64,000 bases of DNA, from the NCBI GenBank assembly GCA_025966135.1, contig JAOPVP010000076.1, positions 1 through 64,000 of the forward strand, in the 5' to 3' direction. Origin of the DNA: Frankiales bacterium (GTDB taxonomy: Bacteria; Actinomycetota; Actinomycetes; Mycobacteriales; SCTD01). Shown here piece after piece: positions 43,788 to 55,716 of the stretch (positions are counted from its first letter, which is position 1; each line of letters opens with the position of its first letter). Below the pieces are notes generated by a model. The model was not told the DNA's origin and made no database searches. It saw only the letters and a list, made by a program, of their open reading frames with translations. A program made the translations under genes and the position numbers.

Positions 43788-45698
43788 GTGTCCGGACCGA
43801 TGGGCCCTGGTGGCCCCATGCAGATGATGCGCTCGTTCTCCCGCGACTCCACGGTCGTCGGGCAGAAGCTGGCGCCCGGCACCGTGCGCCGCATTGCGCG
43901 CTTTGCGTCGCCCTACCGACGCGACCTCGCGATTTTCCTGGCCCTCATCGTGATCGACGCACTGGTCGCCGTCGCCAACCCGCTGATCTTCAAGAAGATC
44001 ATCGACAGCGGTATCGGCACCGACCCGCCCCGCACGGGCAACACCTCGGTCGTGCTCGCCATGGCGTTGCTGCTCGTGGGCCTCGCGCTGTTCGACGCGC
44101 TGATCGGCCTCACGCAGCGGTGGTACTCCGCCCGGATCGGCGAAGGCCTGATCTACGACATGCGCAGTCAGGTCTACGCGCATGTGCAGCGGCAGCCGAT
44201 CGCCTTCTTCACCCGTACCCAGACCGGCGCCCTCATCAGCCGGCTCAACAACGACGTGCTCGGGGCGCAGCAGGCCTTCACCGGGACGCTGTCGAACGTG
44301 GTCAGCAACGTCATCGGCGTCACGACCGTGCTCATCGCGATGCTCTTCCTGTCATGGCAGATCACCTTGTTGTCCCTGGTGCTGCTGCCGGTCTTCGTCA
44401 TTCCGGCGCGGCTGCTCGGCACCAAGCTGCAGGAGATCACGCGCGAGGGATACACGTTGAACGCGCAGATGAACACCATCATGACCGAGCGCTTCAACGT
44501 CTCAGGTGCCTTGCTCGTCAAGCTCTTCGGCCGGCCAGAGGTGGAGGACGGCGAGTTCCGGGACAAGGCGGGCCGGGTCCGTGACATCGGGATCACGTCG
44601 GCGATGTTCGGTCGGGTGTTCTTCGTCTCGCTCACGCTGGTGGCGTCACTGGCCACGGCGCTGGTCTACGGCGTCGGAGGCACACTGGCCGCCGAGGGGA
44701 GCTTCTCCGTCGGGACCCTCATCGCACTGTCCTCCTACCTCACGCGCCTCTACGGCCCCTTGACCGCACTGTCGAACGTCCGGGTCGACGTCATGACCGC
44801 ACTGGTGTCCTTCGAGCGCGTCTTCGAGGTCCTCGACCTGAAGCCGATGGTGGCCGAGAAGCCCGATGCGGCGACCCTGCCCAAGAAGGCCATGGCGATC
44901 GAGTTCGCTGACGTCCGGTTCCGGTACCCGCGCGCCCAGGAGGTGTCCCTCGCGTCGCTGGAGTCGGTGGCGGTCCTGGACAACACCGACCCGCAGGAGG
45001 TGCTGCACGGGGTCAGCTTCCACGCAGAGCCCGGCCAGCTCATCGCGCTCGTGGGTCCGTCCGGTGCAGGGAAGACCACGATCAGCCAGCTCGTGACCCG
45101 CATGTACGACGTGCAGGCAGGCGCGGTCCGCATCGGCGGCCTGGACATCCGTGACGTGACGCTGCAGTCCCTGCGCGACGCGGTCGGCGTCGTGACCCAG
45201 GACGCCCACATGTTCCACGACACGATCCGTGCAAACCTGGTCTACGCCGCTCCGGACGCCACCGACGACGCACTGTGGGCGTCCCTCGACGCCGCCCAGG
45301 TGGGCGGTCTCGTGCGGTTGCTCCCCGATGGTCTCGACACCGTCGTCGGGGATCGCGGTTACCGGTTGTCGGGCGGCGAGAAGCAACGGATGGCGATCGC
45401 GAGACTGCTGCTCAAGGCCCCCGGTGTGGTCGTGCTCGACGAGGCGACCGCGCACCTCGACAGCGAGTCCGAGGCCGCGGTGCAGCGGGCGCTGGCGACC
45501 GCCCTGACCGGCCGGACGTCCATCGTCATCGCGCACCGGCTCTCCACGGTCCGCGACGCCGACCAGATCCTCGTCATCGAGGACGGCCGGATCGTCGAGC
45601 GCGGCAAGCACGACGACCTGCTGGCCGCGGACGGGCTGTTCGCGGAGCTCTACCGGACCCAGTTCGCACGCCAGGGTGTCGCCGAACCCGTCGACTGA
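43788..45698 (+). CDS. Type-1 ABC exporter (fused membrane and ATPase domains)
   Basis: This 636-residue half-transporter has six membrane helices (about 45-340) and a C-terminal ATPase: Walker A GPSGAGKTT, signature LSGGEKQRMAIARL, Walker B with LDEATAHLD, H-loop AHRLST. It would work as a homodimer like MsbA-type lipid or drug exporters. A 20-30 residue insertion between the first strands of the ATPase (about 385-410) is noticeable. The GTG at 43788 follows AAGAAGGGGG. Confidence 0.9.
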   Translation: MSGPMGPGGPMQMMRSFSRDSTVVGQKLAPGTVRRIARFASPYRRDLAIFLALIVIDALVAVANPLIFKKIIDSGIGTDPPRTGNTSVVLAMALLLVGLALFDALIGLTQRWYSARIGEGLIYDMRSQVYAHVQRQPIAFFTRTQTGALISRLNNDVLGAQQAFTGTLSNVVSNVIGVTTVLIAMLFLSWQITLLSLVLLPVFVIPARLLGTKLQEITREGYTLNAQMNTIMTERFNVSGALLVKLFGRPEVEDGEFRDKAGRVRDIGITSAMFGRVFFVSLTLVASLATALVYGVGGTLAAEGSFSVGTLIALSSYLTRLYGPLTALSNVRVDVMTALVSFERVFEVLDLKPMVAEKPDAATLPKKAMAIEFADVRFRYPRAQEVSLASLESVAVLDNTDPQEVLHGVSFHAEPGQLIALVGPSGAGKTTISQLVTRMYDVQAGAVRIGGLDIRDVTLQSLRDAVGVVTQDAHMFHDTIRANLVYAAPDATDDALWASLDAAQVGGLVRLLPDGLDTVVGDRGYRLSGGEKQRMAIARLLLKAPGVVVLDEATAHLDSESEAAVQRALATALTGRTSIVIAHRLSTVRDADQILVIEDGRIVERGKHDDLLAADGLFAELYRTQFARQGVAEPVD

Positions 45699-45720
45699 CG
45701 CTGCCGGCGTTGGCGGGCAG

Positions 45721-46701
45721 CTAGAGGTCGAGCTGCCACTGCGTCCAGGCCTCGGCGGGCTCGAACCCGAGGGCGTCGTTGACGGCGACCATGAACGTGT
45801 TGGAAGCAGCGTTCCACGTGTTGACGAAAGCCGCGTCCGGGACCTGCTCCTTGAGCTGCTGGTGGTTCCAGCTCTTGAGGACCAGGCCGAGCCGGTGGCC
45901 GCGGTGCTCGGGGTCGACGATGGTGTCCCACTGGTAGACCACTTCCGGGTGGTCCCGGTTGACCCCGATGCTGGTGATACCGGCAACGGCTCCGCTGGCG
46001 ACGTGCACGACCGCGGTGGCGAGGCGGGTGCGGCGGCGAGCCGCCGCGGCCTCCTCCTTCTCCCGGTAACGGGTGGCGTCCCACTTCTCCTGCTCGTACT
46101 CCATGTCGCCCATCGGCGAGTCGACCGTCATGCGACCGAGGAGATAGGCAGCCCCGTCCACGAGCTCGTCCGGCGCGCGGTCGAGCCACTGCACGACCCG
46201 GTAGCCCTCCGGAGCCCGCAGGGGCTCGCCCACCGGGTGCTTGACCAGGTCCAGCAGCCGTCGGTAGTCCTCGAGCACCGGCCTTGCACCGACCTCGGTC
46301 ATGAGCGCCAGCGCCGCGATGTCGCCGCCGCCGGCGGGCGAGGGCACCTCCATGAAGATCCGACTGCGCCCGCGGGCCCTGACCTGCGCGATGCCGAACT
46401 GGAGCAGTCGGCGGGCGTGGCCCTCGCGCCGGTGGTCGGGATGGACGGTGAGCTGGAGGTTGGCGCTCATCAGGTTGTCCAGCGTGGGGAAGCTCAGCTG
46501 CAGGGTGCCGACCGGGGCAACGTCGTCACTGGCCAGGAAGAGAAGGACCAGCTCGCCGGCCTGCTCCTTCTCCTCCAGTAGCGGTAGGAGCTCCTCCACC
46601 GGATCGGCGGGCAATGCGAGGTAGTCGTGCGCGTGCGCGGCGGCCGTGACCTGGTGGAAGGCCTGCAGCGAGTCGCGGTCCTGTACCGGCCGGATGTCCA
46701 C
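45721..46701 (-). CDS. Tandem GNAT acetyltransferase
   Basis: This 326-residue protein holds two GNAT-fold domains. Domain 1 (about 1-155) has the acetyl-CoA loop DHRREGHARRLL; domain 2 (about 165-326) has EHRGHRLGLVLK. Tandem GNATs of this length are related to mycothiol synthase-type enzymes, but no specific match is claimed. The start is GTG at 46701. It is convergent with the ABC exporter gene. Confidence 0.82.
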   Translation of the reverse strand: MDIRPVQDRDSLQAFHQVTAAAHAHDYLALPADPVEELLPLLEEKEQAGELVLLFLASDDVAPVGTLQLSFPTLDNLMSANLQLTVHPDHRREGHARRLLQFGIAQVRARGRSRIFMEVPSPAGGGDIAALALMTEVGARPVLEDYRRLLDLVKHPVGEPLRAPEGYRVVQWLDRAPDELVDGAAYLLGRMTVDSPMGDMEYEQEKWDATRYREKEEAAAARRRTRLATAVVHVASGAVAGITSIGVNRDHPEVVYQWDTIVDPEHRGHRLGLVLKSWNHQQLKEQVPDAAFVNTWNAASNTFMVAVNDALGFEPAEAWTQWQLDL

Positions 46702-46730
46702 ACCTTCGTCCTACCAAGGCCGGCAAGGGG

Positions 46731-48307
<1,577 letters not shown>

Positions 48308-48313
48308 GCGCCC

Positions 48314-48319
48314 AACCTA
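48314..48319 (-). promoter_or_regulatory. -10 box of leaderless SDR-AKR operon
   Basis: TAGGTT on the minus strand is 6 bases before the ATG at 48307. The gap up to the alcohol dehydrogenase gene (48308-48454) holds nothing else recognisable. Confidence 0.5.
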
Positions 48320-48454
48320 GGACCGGACCTGACGCCGCTTCCTCTGGGCCCGTGCGGTGCATGGATGCACGGGAGGCATCCGGGTCGCGCTCAGGTCTCG
48401 TGCACCTGTGCGCGACACGCCACGGCTCGCGTGCTTCTGTGCACCATCAGAGGG

Positions 48455-49534
48455 TTACGGGACCACGATCACGCGGGCGCCCCGGCCCTGCTCCATGTCC
48501 GCGAAGGCGGCGTCGATGCCGTCGAGGCCGATGGTGTCGGTGATGAGGGCGGCGAGGTCGATCTCACTCCGGGCGGCGTGCTCCAGGATGCGTGGCATCA
48601 GGACGGAGGGATCGGCCCCGCCGTACACGCAGCCCTTGATGGTGCGGGCGAAGTGGAACAGCTCCAACGCGCTGAATGTGACCTGCTGCTCCTTGCCGCC
48701 GATGCCGACGACCGTGGTGGTGCCGCCGCGCCGGGTCGCGCTCCAGGAGCTCCTGATCGTGTCGGCGAGTCCGACGCAGTCGACGGCGTGGTCGGCGCCC
48801 CGGCCGGAGGTGAGGGCGCGGACCTGCTTGGCCAGCTCCCCGCCGGCCTCGAGCACGTCGGTGGCCCCGAGCGAGCGGGCCAGGGCCAGCTTCTCCGGCG
48901 AGCGGTCCACGACGATGACCTTTGCGGCGCCGGCAAGCTTGGCACCCATGACCGCGGACAGCCCGACGCCGCCGAGGCCGACGACGAGCACCGACTGGCC
49001 GGGCTGCACGCGGGCTGTCTCGAGGACGGCCCCGATGCCGGTCATGACAGCGCAGCCGACGAGGGCGGCGTGCTCGAGCGGTACGCCGTCGGGGACGGGC
49101 AGGACGGACCGCTCACCGACGACCGTCTCGCTTGCGAAGCCACCGGTAGACAGCCCCGGGTAGACCTCCTGGCCCTCCGCCGAGGCGTAGGGCGCGGCGG
49201 CGGCGTCGCTCGAGCGCTCGCACAGCCAAGGCTCCCCGATGGAGCAGAACCAGCACTCCCGGCACGGAGCCGCCCACACCAGCACCACCCGGTCTCCGGG
49301 CGCGACCGAGGTCACCGAGGCACCGACGGACACGACCGTCCCAGCGGACTCATGACCGAGTACGGCGGGGACGGCCTGCCGGAGCGTCCCTCGGGCGAGC
49401 GAGAGGTCGCTGTGGCAGACGCCGGTCGCGGCGATGCGGACGCGCACCTGGTCGGGCCGGGGTTCGGGCAGCGCCAGGTCGACGAGACGCAGCGGAGCGC
49501 CGATCTCGGTGAGCAGGGCGGCGCGCACGGTCAT
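48455..49534 (-). CDS. Zinc-dependent alcohol dehydrogenase (MDR, class III-like)
   Basis: This 359-residue NAD(P)-dependent medium-chain dehydrogenase has catalytic zinc ligands in GVCHSD and GHESAG, the structural-zinc lobe with CRECWFCSIGEPWLC, and the Rossmann motif GLGGVG. Similar enzymes oxidise alcohols or thiol adducts of aldehydes. The ATG at 49534 lies 7 bases after TAGGTT, so the mRNA is likely leaderless. It ends 147 bases from the SDR gene in the same direction. Confidence 0.9.
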   Translation of the reverse strand: MTVRAALLTEIGAPLRLVDLALPEPRPDQVRVRIAATGVCHSDLSLARGTLRQAVPAVLGHESAGTVVSVGASVTSVAPGDRVVLVWAAPCRECWFCSIGEPWLCERSSDAAAAPYASAEGQEVYPGLSTGGFASETVVGERSVLPVPDGVPLEHAALVGCAVMTGIGAVLETARVQPGQSVLVVGLGGVGLSAVMGAKLAGAAKVIVVDRSPEKLALARSLGATDVLEAGGELAKQVRALTSGRGADHAVDCVGLADTIRSSWSATRRGGTTTVVGIGGKEQQVTFSALELFHFARTIKGCVYGGADPSVLMPRILEHAARSEIDLAALITDTIGLDGIDAAFADMEQGRGARVIVVP

Positions 49535-49541
49535 GCTGCTG

Positions 49542-49547
49542 AACCTA
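49542..49547 (-). promoter_or_regulatory. -10 box of leaderless alcohol dehydrogenase gene
   Basis: TAGGTT on the minus strand, 7 bases before the ATG at 49534. It lies within a copy of an 11-bp direct repeat whose other copy (49561-49571) contains the stop codon of the upstream gene. Confidence 0.5.
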
Positions 49548-49562
49548 GAGCAGGCGGTGGAC

Positions 49563-50306
49563 CTAGAGCAGCCGTCGTGCGGCCTGGCCGGCGCGTGCAC
49601 CGTAGGCGGACCCGAACAACGCGGCGTGGACGAGCAGCGGCCACAGCTGGTGCACTGCCAAGCGCGCATGCCAGCCGTCTGCGAGCGGGGTGGTGTCCTG
49701 GTACGCCGTCAGGACCCGGTCGAGGTGGGGGAGCCCGAAGAGCGCGAGCATCGCGAGGTCGGTCTCGCGGTGACCACCGTGCGCTGCGGGGTCGATGAGC
49801 CAGGCGGCTTCGGCAGCCCAGAGGACATTGCCGGACCACAGGTCGCCGTGGAGCCGCGCGGGTCCTTCCTCAGGGACGAGGTCCTCGAGACGCTCCATCA
49901 CGCGCGCGATGTCGGCAGCGTCGCGGCTGTCCACAGCGTCTCGGGCCAGGGCCAGCTTCAGGGTCGGGATCACGCGGCGGTCGCGGAAGTGGTCGGCCCA
50001 GCTGGGCGACGGCGCGTTGTCCAAGGGCAGCAGGTCCTCGACCGGACCGATGAAGCCGGTCCACGGTGCGCCGTAGGCCGGGGCGCCCGAGGCATGGAGC
50101 ACGGCGAGCCGGTGGCCGAAGTCGTCCGCGACGGTCGCGGTGGGCGCGGCCTCGACGACGCGTTCCATCACCAACGACGTCGCAGTGACGGCGTGGACCC
50201 GGGGAACGGGCGGGCCACCCTCGACGCGGATCCAGTCCAGACCCGCGGCCTCGGCGACGAAGGCGCCCAGCGGCGCGTCAGCTCGCCGCTTGTTCCAGGC
50301 GTCCAC
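49563..50306 (-). CDS. Fructosamine-3-kinase family protein
   Basis: This 247-residue kinase of the aminoglycoside-phosphotransferase fold has catalytic Asp in LHGDLWSGN and metal Asp in LIDPAAHGG, both typical of fructosamine or ribulosamine kinases that phosphorylate sugar-lysine adducts on proteins to release them. The GTG at 50306 follows AGGAG by 4 bases, and the gene overlaps the phosphatase gene by 29 bases. A short N-terminus before the WIRVEGG segment suggests a compact family member. Confidence 0.88.
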   Translation of the reverse strand: MDAWNKRRADAPLGAFVAEAAGLDWIRVEGGPPVPRVHAVTATSLVMERVVEAAPTATVADDFGHRLAVLHASGAPAYGAPWTGFIGPVEDLLPLDNAPSPSWADHFRDRRVIPTLKLALARDAVDSRDAADIARVMERLEDLVPEEGPARLHGDLWSGNVLWAAEAAWLIDPAAHGGHRETDLAMLALFGLPHLDRVLTAYQDTTPLADGWHARLAVHQLWPLLVHAALFGSAYGARAGQAARRLL

Positions 50307-50748
50307 GAAGCTCCTCGAGCAGGCCCTCGCAGGAGCGCTCCACGATGTCCAGCACCTGCTCGAAACCTTCCTCGTCCCCGTAGTACGGGTCTGGCACGTC
50401 GCCTGGGCCCTTCGGGTCCCATTCGCGCAGCAGGTGGACCTCGGCGCCGGGGCGCAGCTGCCGGAGCTCCTCGAGGTGACCGCTGTCGAGCGCGACCACG
50501 AGCTCGTGCTCGTCGAACCAGTCCGCTCGGAACTGGCGGGCCCGGTGCCGTAGGGCGTAGCCCCGGCTCCCGAGGGCTCGCAGCGAACGCGGGTCCGCGT
50601 CATCCCCGACGTGCCAGCCGCCGGTGCCCGCACTGCTCACGTGGATCGCATGGGCGAGGCCAGCTTCGGTGACCCGGTGCCGCAGGACGGCTTCCGCTGT
50701 GGGGGAGCGGCAGATGTTGCCGGTGCAGACGAAGACGACACGCATCAT
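50278..50748 (-). CDS. Low-molecular-weight protein-tyrosine-phosphatase family
   Basis: This 156-residue phosphatase has the P-loop Cys8-TGNIC-Arg14-S at the N-terminus and the acid Asp120 in DPYYG. In other organisms, relatives next to fructosamine-kinase genes are reported to act on protein-bound ribulosamine 5-phosphates rather than phosphotyrosine; the overlap here supports that role. It is 34 bases downstream of the sirtuin gene, in one operon. Confidence 0.9.
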   Translation of the reverse strand: MMRVVFVCTGNICRSPTAEAVLRHRVTEAGLAHAIHVSSAGTGGWHVGDDADPRSLRALGSRGYALRHRARQFRADWFDEHELVVALDSGHLEELRQLRPGAEVHLLREWDPKGPGDVPDPYYGDEEGFEQVLDIVERSCEGLLEELRGRLEQAAS

Positions 50749-50782
50749 CTGCTCATCCTCGCTGCTGTGTGGCCGGGCACGT

Positions 50783-51616
50783 CTACCCGGTCACGGCGAG
50801 CGGCAGGGCGTCGAGCAGCTGCGTCAGAACCACACCGAGGGACGCGTCGACCCGGATGTCGCAGCGCGCATCCCCACGCGTCGGTCCCTGATTGACGATG
50901 GCCACGGGCAGGCCGAGCTTGGCCGCCCGAAGGACGAACCGGTACCCCGACATGACGGTCAAGGAGGAGCCCAGCACCAGCAGAGCTCGACCGCCCTCGA
51001 GCAGGGTGAAACTGCGGTCCACGCGGTGGCGGGGGACTGCTTCCCCGAAGAAGACGACGTCGGGCTTGAGCAGGCCGCCGCAGCGCAGGCAGTCGACGAC
51101 CTGGAAGCCTGCGACGTCGTCGAGGTCGACATCGCCGTCGGGCTTGAGGGCCACCACGTCGCGCGAGAAGGAGGGGTTGGCCTCCCGCAGCCGCTCGTCT
51201 AGTCTGCCTCGGGCGGTCAGCTCGCCACAGCCGAGGCAGACGACCCGGTCGAGGGCACCGTGCAGCTCGATGACGTCACGGGCGCCGCCGGTCTGGTGGA
51301 GGCCGTCGACGTTCTGGGTGATGACACCGTCGAGCAGCCCGCGGGCCTGCAGCGCACCGACGGCGTGGTGGCCGTCGTTGGGCCGGGCCCGGGCGATGTG
51401 GCGCCAGCCGAGGTGCGACCGGGCCCAATACCGCTGCCTGGCCTGCGGTGAGCCGGTGAACACCTGGTAGGTCATCGGCGTTGCGGGCCGGGCGGCCCCG
51501 GTCACGCCGCGATAGTCGGGAATGCCCGACTCGGTGGACAACCCGGCGCCGCTGAGCACGGTCACACCGCCGACCTGCACCAGTGCGACGAGATCGTCGA
51601 GTCCCTGGGTGCTCAT
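50783..51616 (-). CDS. Sir2-family NAD-dependent protein deacylase, class II (SIRT4-like)
   Basis: This 277-residue sirtuin has GAGLSTESGIPDYRG, TQNVDGLH, catalytic His119 and zinc ligands Cys127, Cys130, Cys176 and Cys179. The insertion with KPDGDVDLDD before the second Cys pair is typical of SIRT4-like class II members, which favour bulkier acyl groups. The ATG at 51616 has GAGG upstream; a GTG at 51634 overlapping the SDR stop (GTGA) would add six residues. It would remove lysine acyl groups using NAD. Confidence 0.9.
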   Translation of the reverse strand: MSTQGLDDLVALVQVGGVTVLSGAGLSTESGIPDYRGVTGAARPATPMTYQVFTGSPQARQRYWARSHLGWRHIARARPNDGHHAVGALQARGLLDGVITQNVDGLHQTGGARDVIELHGALDRVVCLGCGELTARGRLDERLREANPSFSRDVVALKPDGDVDLDDVAGFQVVDCLRCGGLLKPDVVFFGEAVPRHRVDRSFTLLEGGRALLVLGSSLTVMSGYRFVLRAAKLGLPVAIVNQGPTRGDARCDIRVDASLGVVLTQLLDALPLAVTG

Positions 51617-51630
51617 GGCAACAGCCTGCC

Positions 51631-53046
51631 TCACCAGGGTGAGGGGGCGAAGTCCTTGAGGAAGCAGCCGTAGAGGTCGTTGCCAAGCTCGCCCTGGACG
51701 ATCGGGTCGTAGACCCGGGCGGCACCGTCGACGAGGTCGAGCGGGGCGTGGAAGCCCTCATCGTGGAGCCGGGCCTTCGTCGGGTGCGGCCGCTCGTCGG
51801 TGATCCAGCCGGTGTCGACCGCGGTCATCAAGATCCCCTCGGCCAGCATGTCCTCCGCCGAGGTCCGGGTGAGCATGTTGAGGGCGGCCTTGGCCATGTT
51901 GGTGTGCGGGTGGCCGGAGCCCTTGTAGCGCCGGTTGAACTGTCCCTCCATCGCCGAGACGTTCACGACGTACGTGCGGCGATGCGGCGAGGCGGCGAGC
52001 GCCGGACGCAGCCGGCTCACCAGGATGAAAGGGGCAACGGAGTTGCAGAGCTGGACCTCGAGCAGCTCGACGGGGTCGATCTCGTGTACGCGCCGCGACC
52101 AGCTGTTCGCCGGGTCGAGGTCCGGCACCAGGCCGCCGGCGTCGATCGCGATGCCCTGCTCCACGCGGGACAGCGAGGCCGAGCCGCTCGTGAGCGCGAG
52201 AGCTGTCACGGCCTCGGGCGTCATCCGCCTGCCGATGGCCGCCTCGATCTCCGCCGTACCCGACCGCAGGTCGACGATGTCGACATCGGTCTCGATCGCG
52301 GCTGCGGCCGTCTCTGCGGCGACGAGGTGACCGTACGACCTGGCGCTGCGTCGGACCGTCTGCGCCGCGTTGTTGATCAGGACGTCGAGAGAGCCGGCGG
52401 CGGCGACGCTGTCGGCGAGCTCGACCACCTGGTGCGGGTCCCGGAGGTCGATGCCGACGACCCGGAGGCGGTGCAGCCACTGAGAGCTGTCCGGCATGGC
52501 GGTGAACCGCCGTACTGCGTCGTGGGGGAAGCGCGTCGTGATCGTGAGGTGGGCACCGTCGCGCAGCAAGCGCAGGGCGATGTACATGCCGATCTTCGCC
52601 CGCCCGCCGGTGAGCAGGGCGCGGCGTCCCTCGAGGTCGACGCGGTTGTCGCGCTTGCTGCGGTTCAGTTCGGCGCAGGACGGACAGAGCTGGTGGTAGA
52701 AGGCGTCGACGTCGCGGTAGCGGTTCTTGCAGATGTAGCAGGCGCGCGCTCGGTGCAAGGTGCCGACGACAGGGGTCTGCGCACGGGCCTCCAGCAGTAC
52801 CCCGCGGGTCTCGTCATCGATGCGGTCCTTCGCACCGGTGGCGGTCAGGTTGGTGACCGCCTCGTCCGCAGCGGTGATGCTCGCGCGACGCTCGCTCCGC
52901 CGCCGGATCTTGACGCTCTTGTAGACATGCGCCGTCGCTCGCCGGACCGCGACCGCGTCGGGATGGTCCGGGTCGAGGTCGTCGAGCTCTTTGAGGACCT
53001 CGAGGACGACCGCAAGGCGCGCCGGGTCGATCCCCTCAGTGGTCAT
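51631..53046 (-). CDS. Zinc-ribbon short-chain dehydrogenase with large insertion
   Basis: This 471-residue protein has an N-terminal helical part (1-95), a zinc ribbon (Cys103, Cys106, Cys121, Cys124) and an SDR domain with TGGRAKIG (146-153) and NNAAQT. About 100 extra residues (235-330) separate the dinucleotide and catalytic halves. Ser364 and Lys386 are present, but the catalytic Tyr position is Thr382. It heads the sirtuin operon and is leaderless (TACCCT 6 bases before the ATG). Function is unknown; it may reduce an adduct or act as a sensor of NAD(P). Confidence 0.8.
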   Translation of the reverse strand: MTTEGIDPARLAVVLEVLKELDDLDPDHPDAVAVRRATAHVYKSVKIRRRSERRASITAADEAVTNLTATGAKDRIDDETRGVLLEARAQTPVVGTLHRARACYICKNRYRDVDAFYHQLCPSCAELNRSKRDNRVDLEGRRALLTGGRAKIGMYIALRLLRDGAHLTITTRFPHDAVRRFTAMPDSSQWLHRLRVVGIDLRDPHQVVELADSVAAAGSLDVLINNAAQTVRRSARSYGHLVAAETAAAAIETDVDIVDLRSGTAEIEAAIGRRMTPEAVTALALTSGSASLSRVEQGIAIDAGGLVPDLDPANSWSRRVHEIDPVELLEVQLCNSVAPFILVSRLRPALAASPHRRTYVVNVSAMEGQFNRRYKGSGHPHTNMAKAALNMLTRTSAEDMLAEGILMTAVDTGWITDERPHPTKARLHDEGFHAPLDLVDGAARVYDPIVQGELGNDLYGCFLKDFAPSPW

Positions 53047-53052
53047 GCCTCC

Positions 53053-53058
53053 AGGGTA
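53053..53058 (-). promoter_or_regulatory. -10 box of leaderless SDR-sirtuin operon
   Basis: TACCCT on the minus strand is 6 bases before the ATG at 53046. The intergenic gap to the divergent acyl-CoA synthetase gene is only 75 bases. Confidence 0.45.
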
Positions 53059-53121
53059 CGGATGGTGCGACCCGACCTGGTCGGTGTTGGATGAGTCACA
53101 CGTCCATGTCAGGGAGATGCC

Positions 53122-54663
<1,542 letters not shown>

Positions 54664-54695
54664 CGGCCTTCGACCATTGCGTCGGTCACGTTTCC

Positions 54696-54701
54696 TAGGG
54701 T
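54696..54701 (+). promoter_or_regulatory. -10 box of leaderless EamA gene
   Basis: TAGGGT is 6 bases before the GTG at 54708, independent of the preceding synthetase gene. Confidence 0.5.
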
Positions 54702-54707
54702 GGGGCG

Positions 54708-55586
54708 GTGACGCGTCGTGGGTGGTGGCTGTTCGGTGCGATGTGCGTGCTGTGGGGGATCCCGTACCTGCTCATCAAGGTCGCGGTCGAGGACCTGTCG
54801 CCGCCGTTGGTGGTGTTCGCCCGGGCGGCGATCGGCGCGTTGGTGCTGCTTCCGATCGCCGCCGTCAAGGGCCAGCTCACCGGGCTGAGGCCGCACTGGC
54901 GTGCCCTGCTCGGTTTCACGGTGCTGGAGATCGCCGCCCCCTGGGTGTTGCTCACCGACGCTGAGCGGTTCCTCACCTCGTCCTTGACCGGGCTGCTCCT
55001 CGCGGCCGTCCCGATGGTCGCGGCGGTCGCGTCGCTGGCCCTGGGTGACGAGGAGCGACTCGACCGCACCCGCGTCCTCGGCCTTGTCGTCGGGGCGGCG
55101 GGCGTGTGTGTCCTGCTCGGCCTCGACCTCGGCGGCGAGCTGCGCGCGGCCCTGGAGGTGGGGCTCGTCGCGGTCGGCTATGGCACGGCGCCGCTCATCG
55201 TCAGCCGCAAGCTGTCCGACGTCCCGTCGCTCGGCGTCATCGCCCCGGCGCTCGGGATCACTGCCGTTGTCTATGCCCCGTTCGCGGCTGCCTCGTGGCC
55301 TTCGCGGGTGCCGTCAGGTCGTGTCCTCTGGAGCGTCGCTGGACTGGTGGTGGCCTGCACGATCGTGGCGTTCCTGCTGTTCTTCGCCCTCATCGCCGAG
55401 GTCGGCCCCAACCGCGCAGTGGTCGTCACCTTCGTCAACCCCGCCGTCGCCGTGCTGCTCGGCATCGTGCTGCTGGCGGAGCCCTTCACCGTCGGCGTGG
55501 CCCTCGGCTTCCCTCTCGTCCTCGTCGGCTGCATCCTGGCCACCCGGCAGAGCAAGGTGGAGGTCCCAGCTCTCGCCGAGCCCTGA
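54708..55586 (+). CDS. EamA/DMT-family metabolite transporter
   Basis: This 292-residue membrane protein has ten hydrophobic segments in two five-helix repeats, the EamA layout, with the first helix starting at RGWWLFGAMCVLWGIPYLL. Relatives move amino acids, purines or other metabolites across the inner membrane. The GTG start is leaderless by the spacing to TAGGGT. No substrate is indicated. Confidence 0.88.
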   Translation: MTRRGWWLFGAMCVLWGIPYLLIKVAVEDLSPPLVVFARAAIGALVLLPIAAVKGQLTGLRPHWRALLGFTVLEIAAPWVLLTDAERFLTSSLTGLLLAAVPMVAAVASLALGDEERLDRTRVLGLVVGAAGVCVLLGLDLGGELRAALEVGLVAVGYGTAPLIVSRKLSDVPSLGVIAPALGITAVVYAPFAAASWPSRVPSGRVLWSVAGLVVACTIVAFLLFFALIAEVGPNRAVVVTFVNPAVAVLLGIVLLAEPFTVGVALGFPLVLVGCILATRQSKVEVPALAEP

Positions 55587-55606
55587 GCAGCGGCCACGTC
55601 CCCTCG

Positions 55607-55655
55607 TTGCGTCTGCCGATGTGCACACGGCCGGGCAGAGGCCGAGCAGACGCAA
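55607..55655. repeat. Intergenic inverted repeat, 10-bp arms
   Basis: TTGCGTCTGC (55607-55616) is repeated inverted at 55646-55655 with a 29-base loop. It follows the EamA gene. There is no T-run and the loop is long, so it could be a weak terminator or a protein site. Confidence 0.35.
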
Positions 55656-55716
55656 GCAGGTCTGGCAGGGCCGGTGAGGGGGTGGTGGTGTCGGTAGCAG
55701 GTGTGAGGGTGGGGGC

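Noticed and set aside
55607..55655. Rho-independent terminator after the EamA gene
   Set aside because: The stem is real but the loop is 29 bases and no T-run follows; listed only as an inverted repeat.
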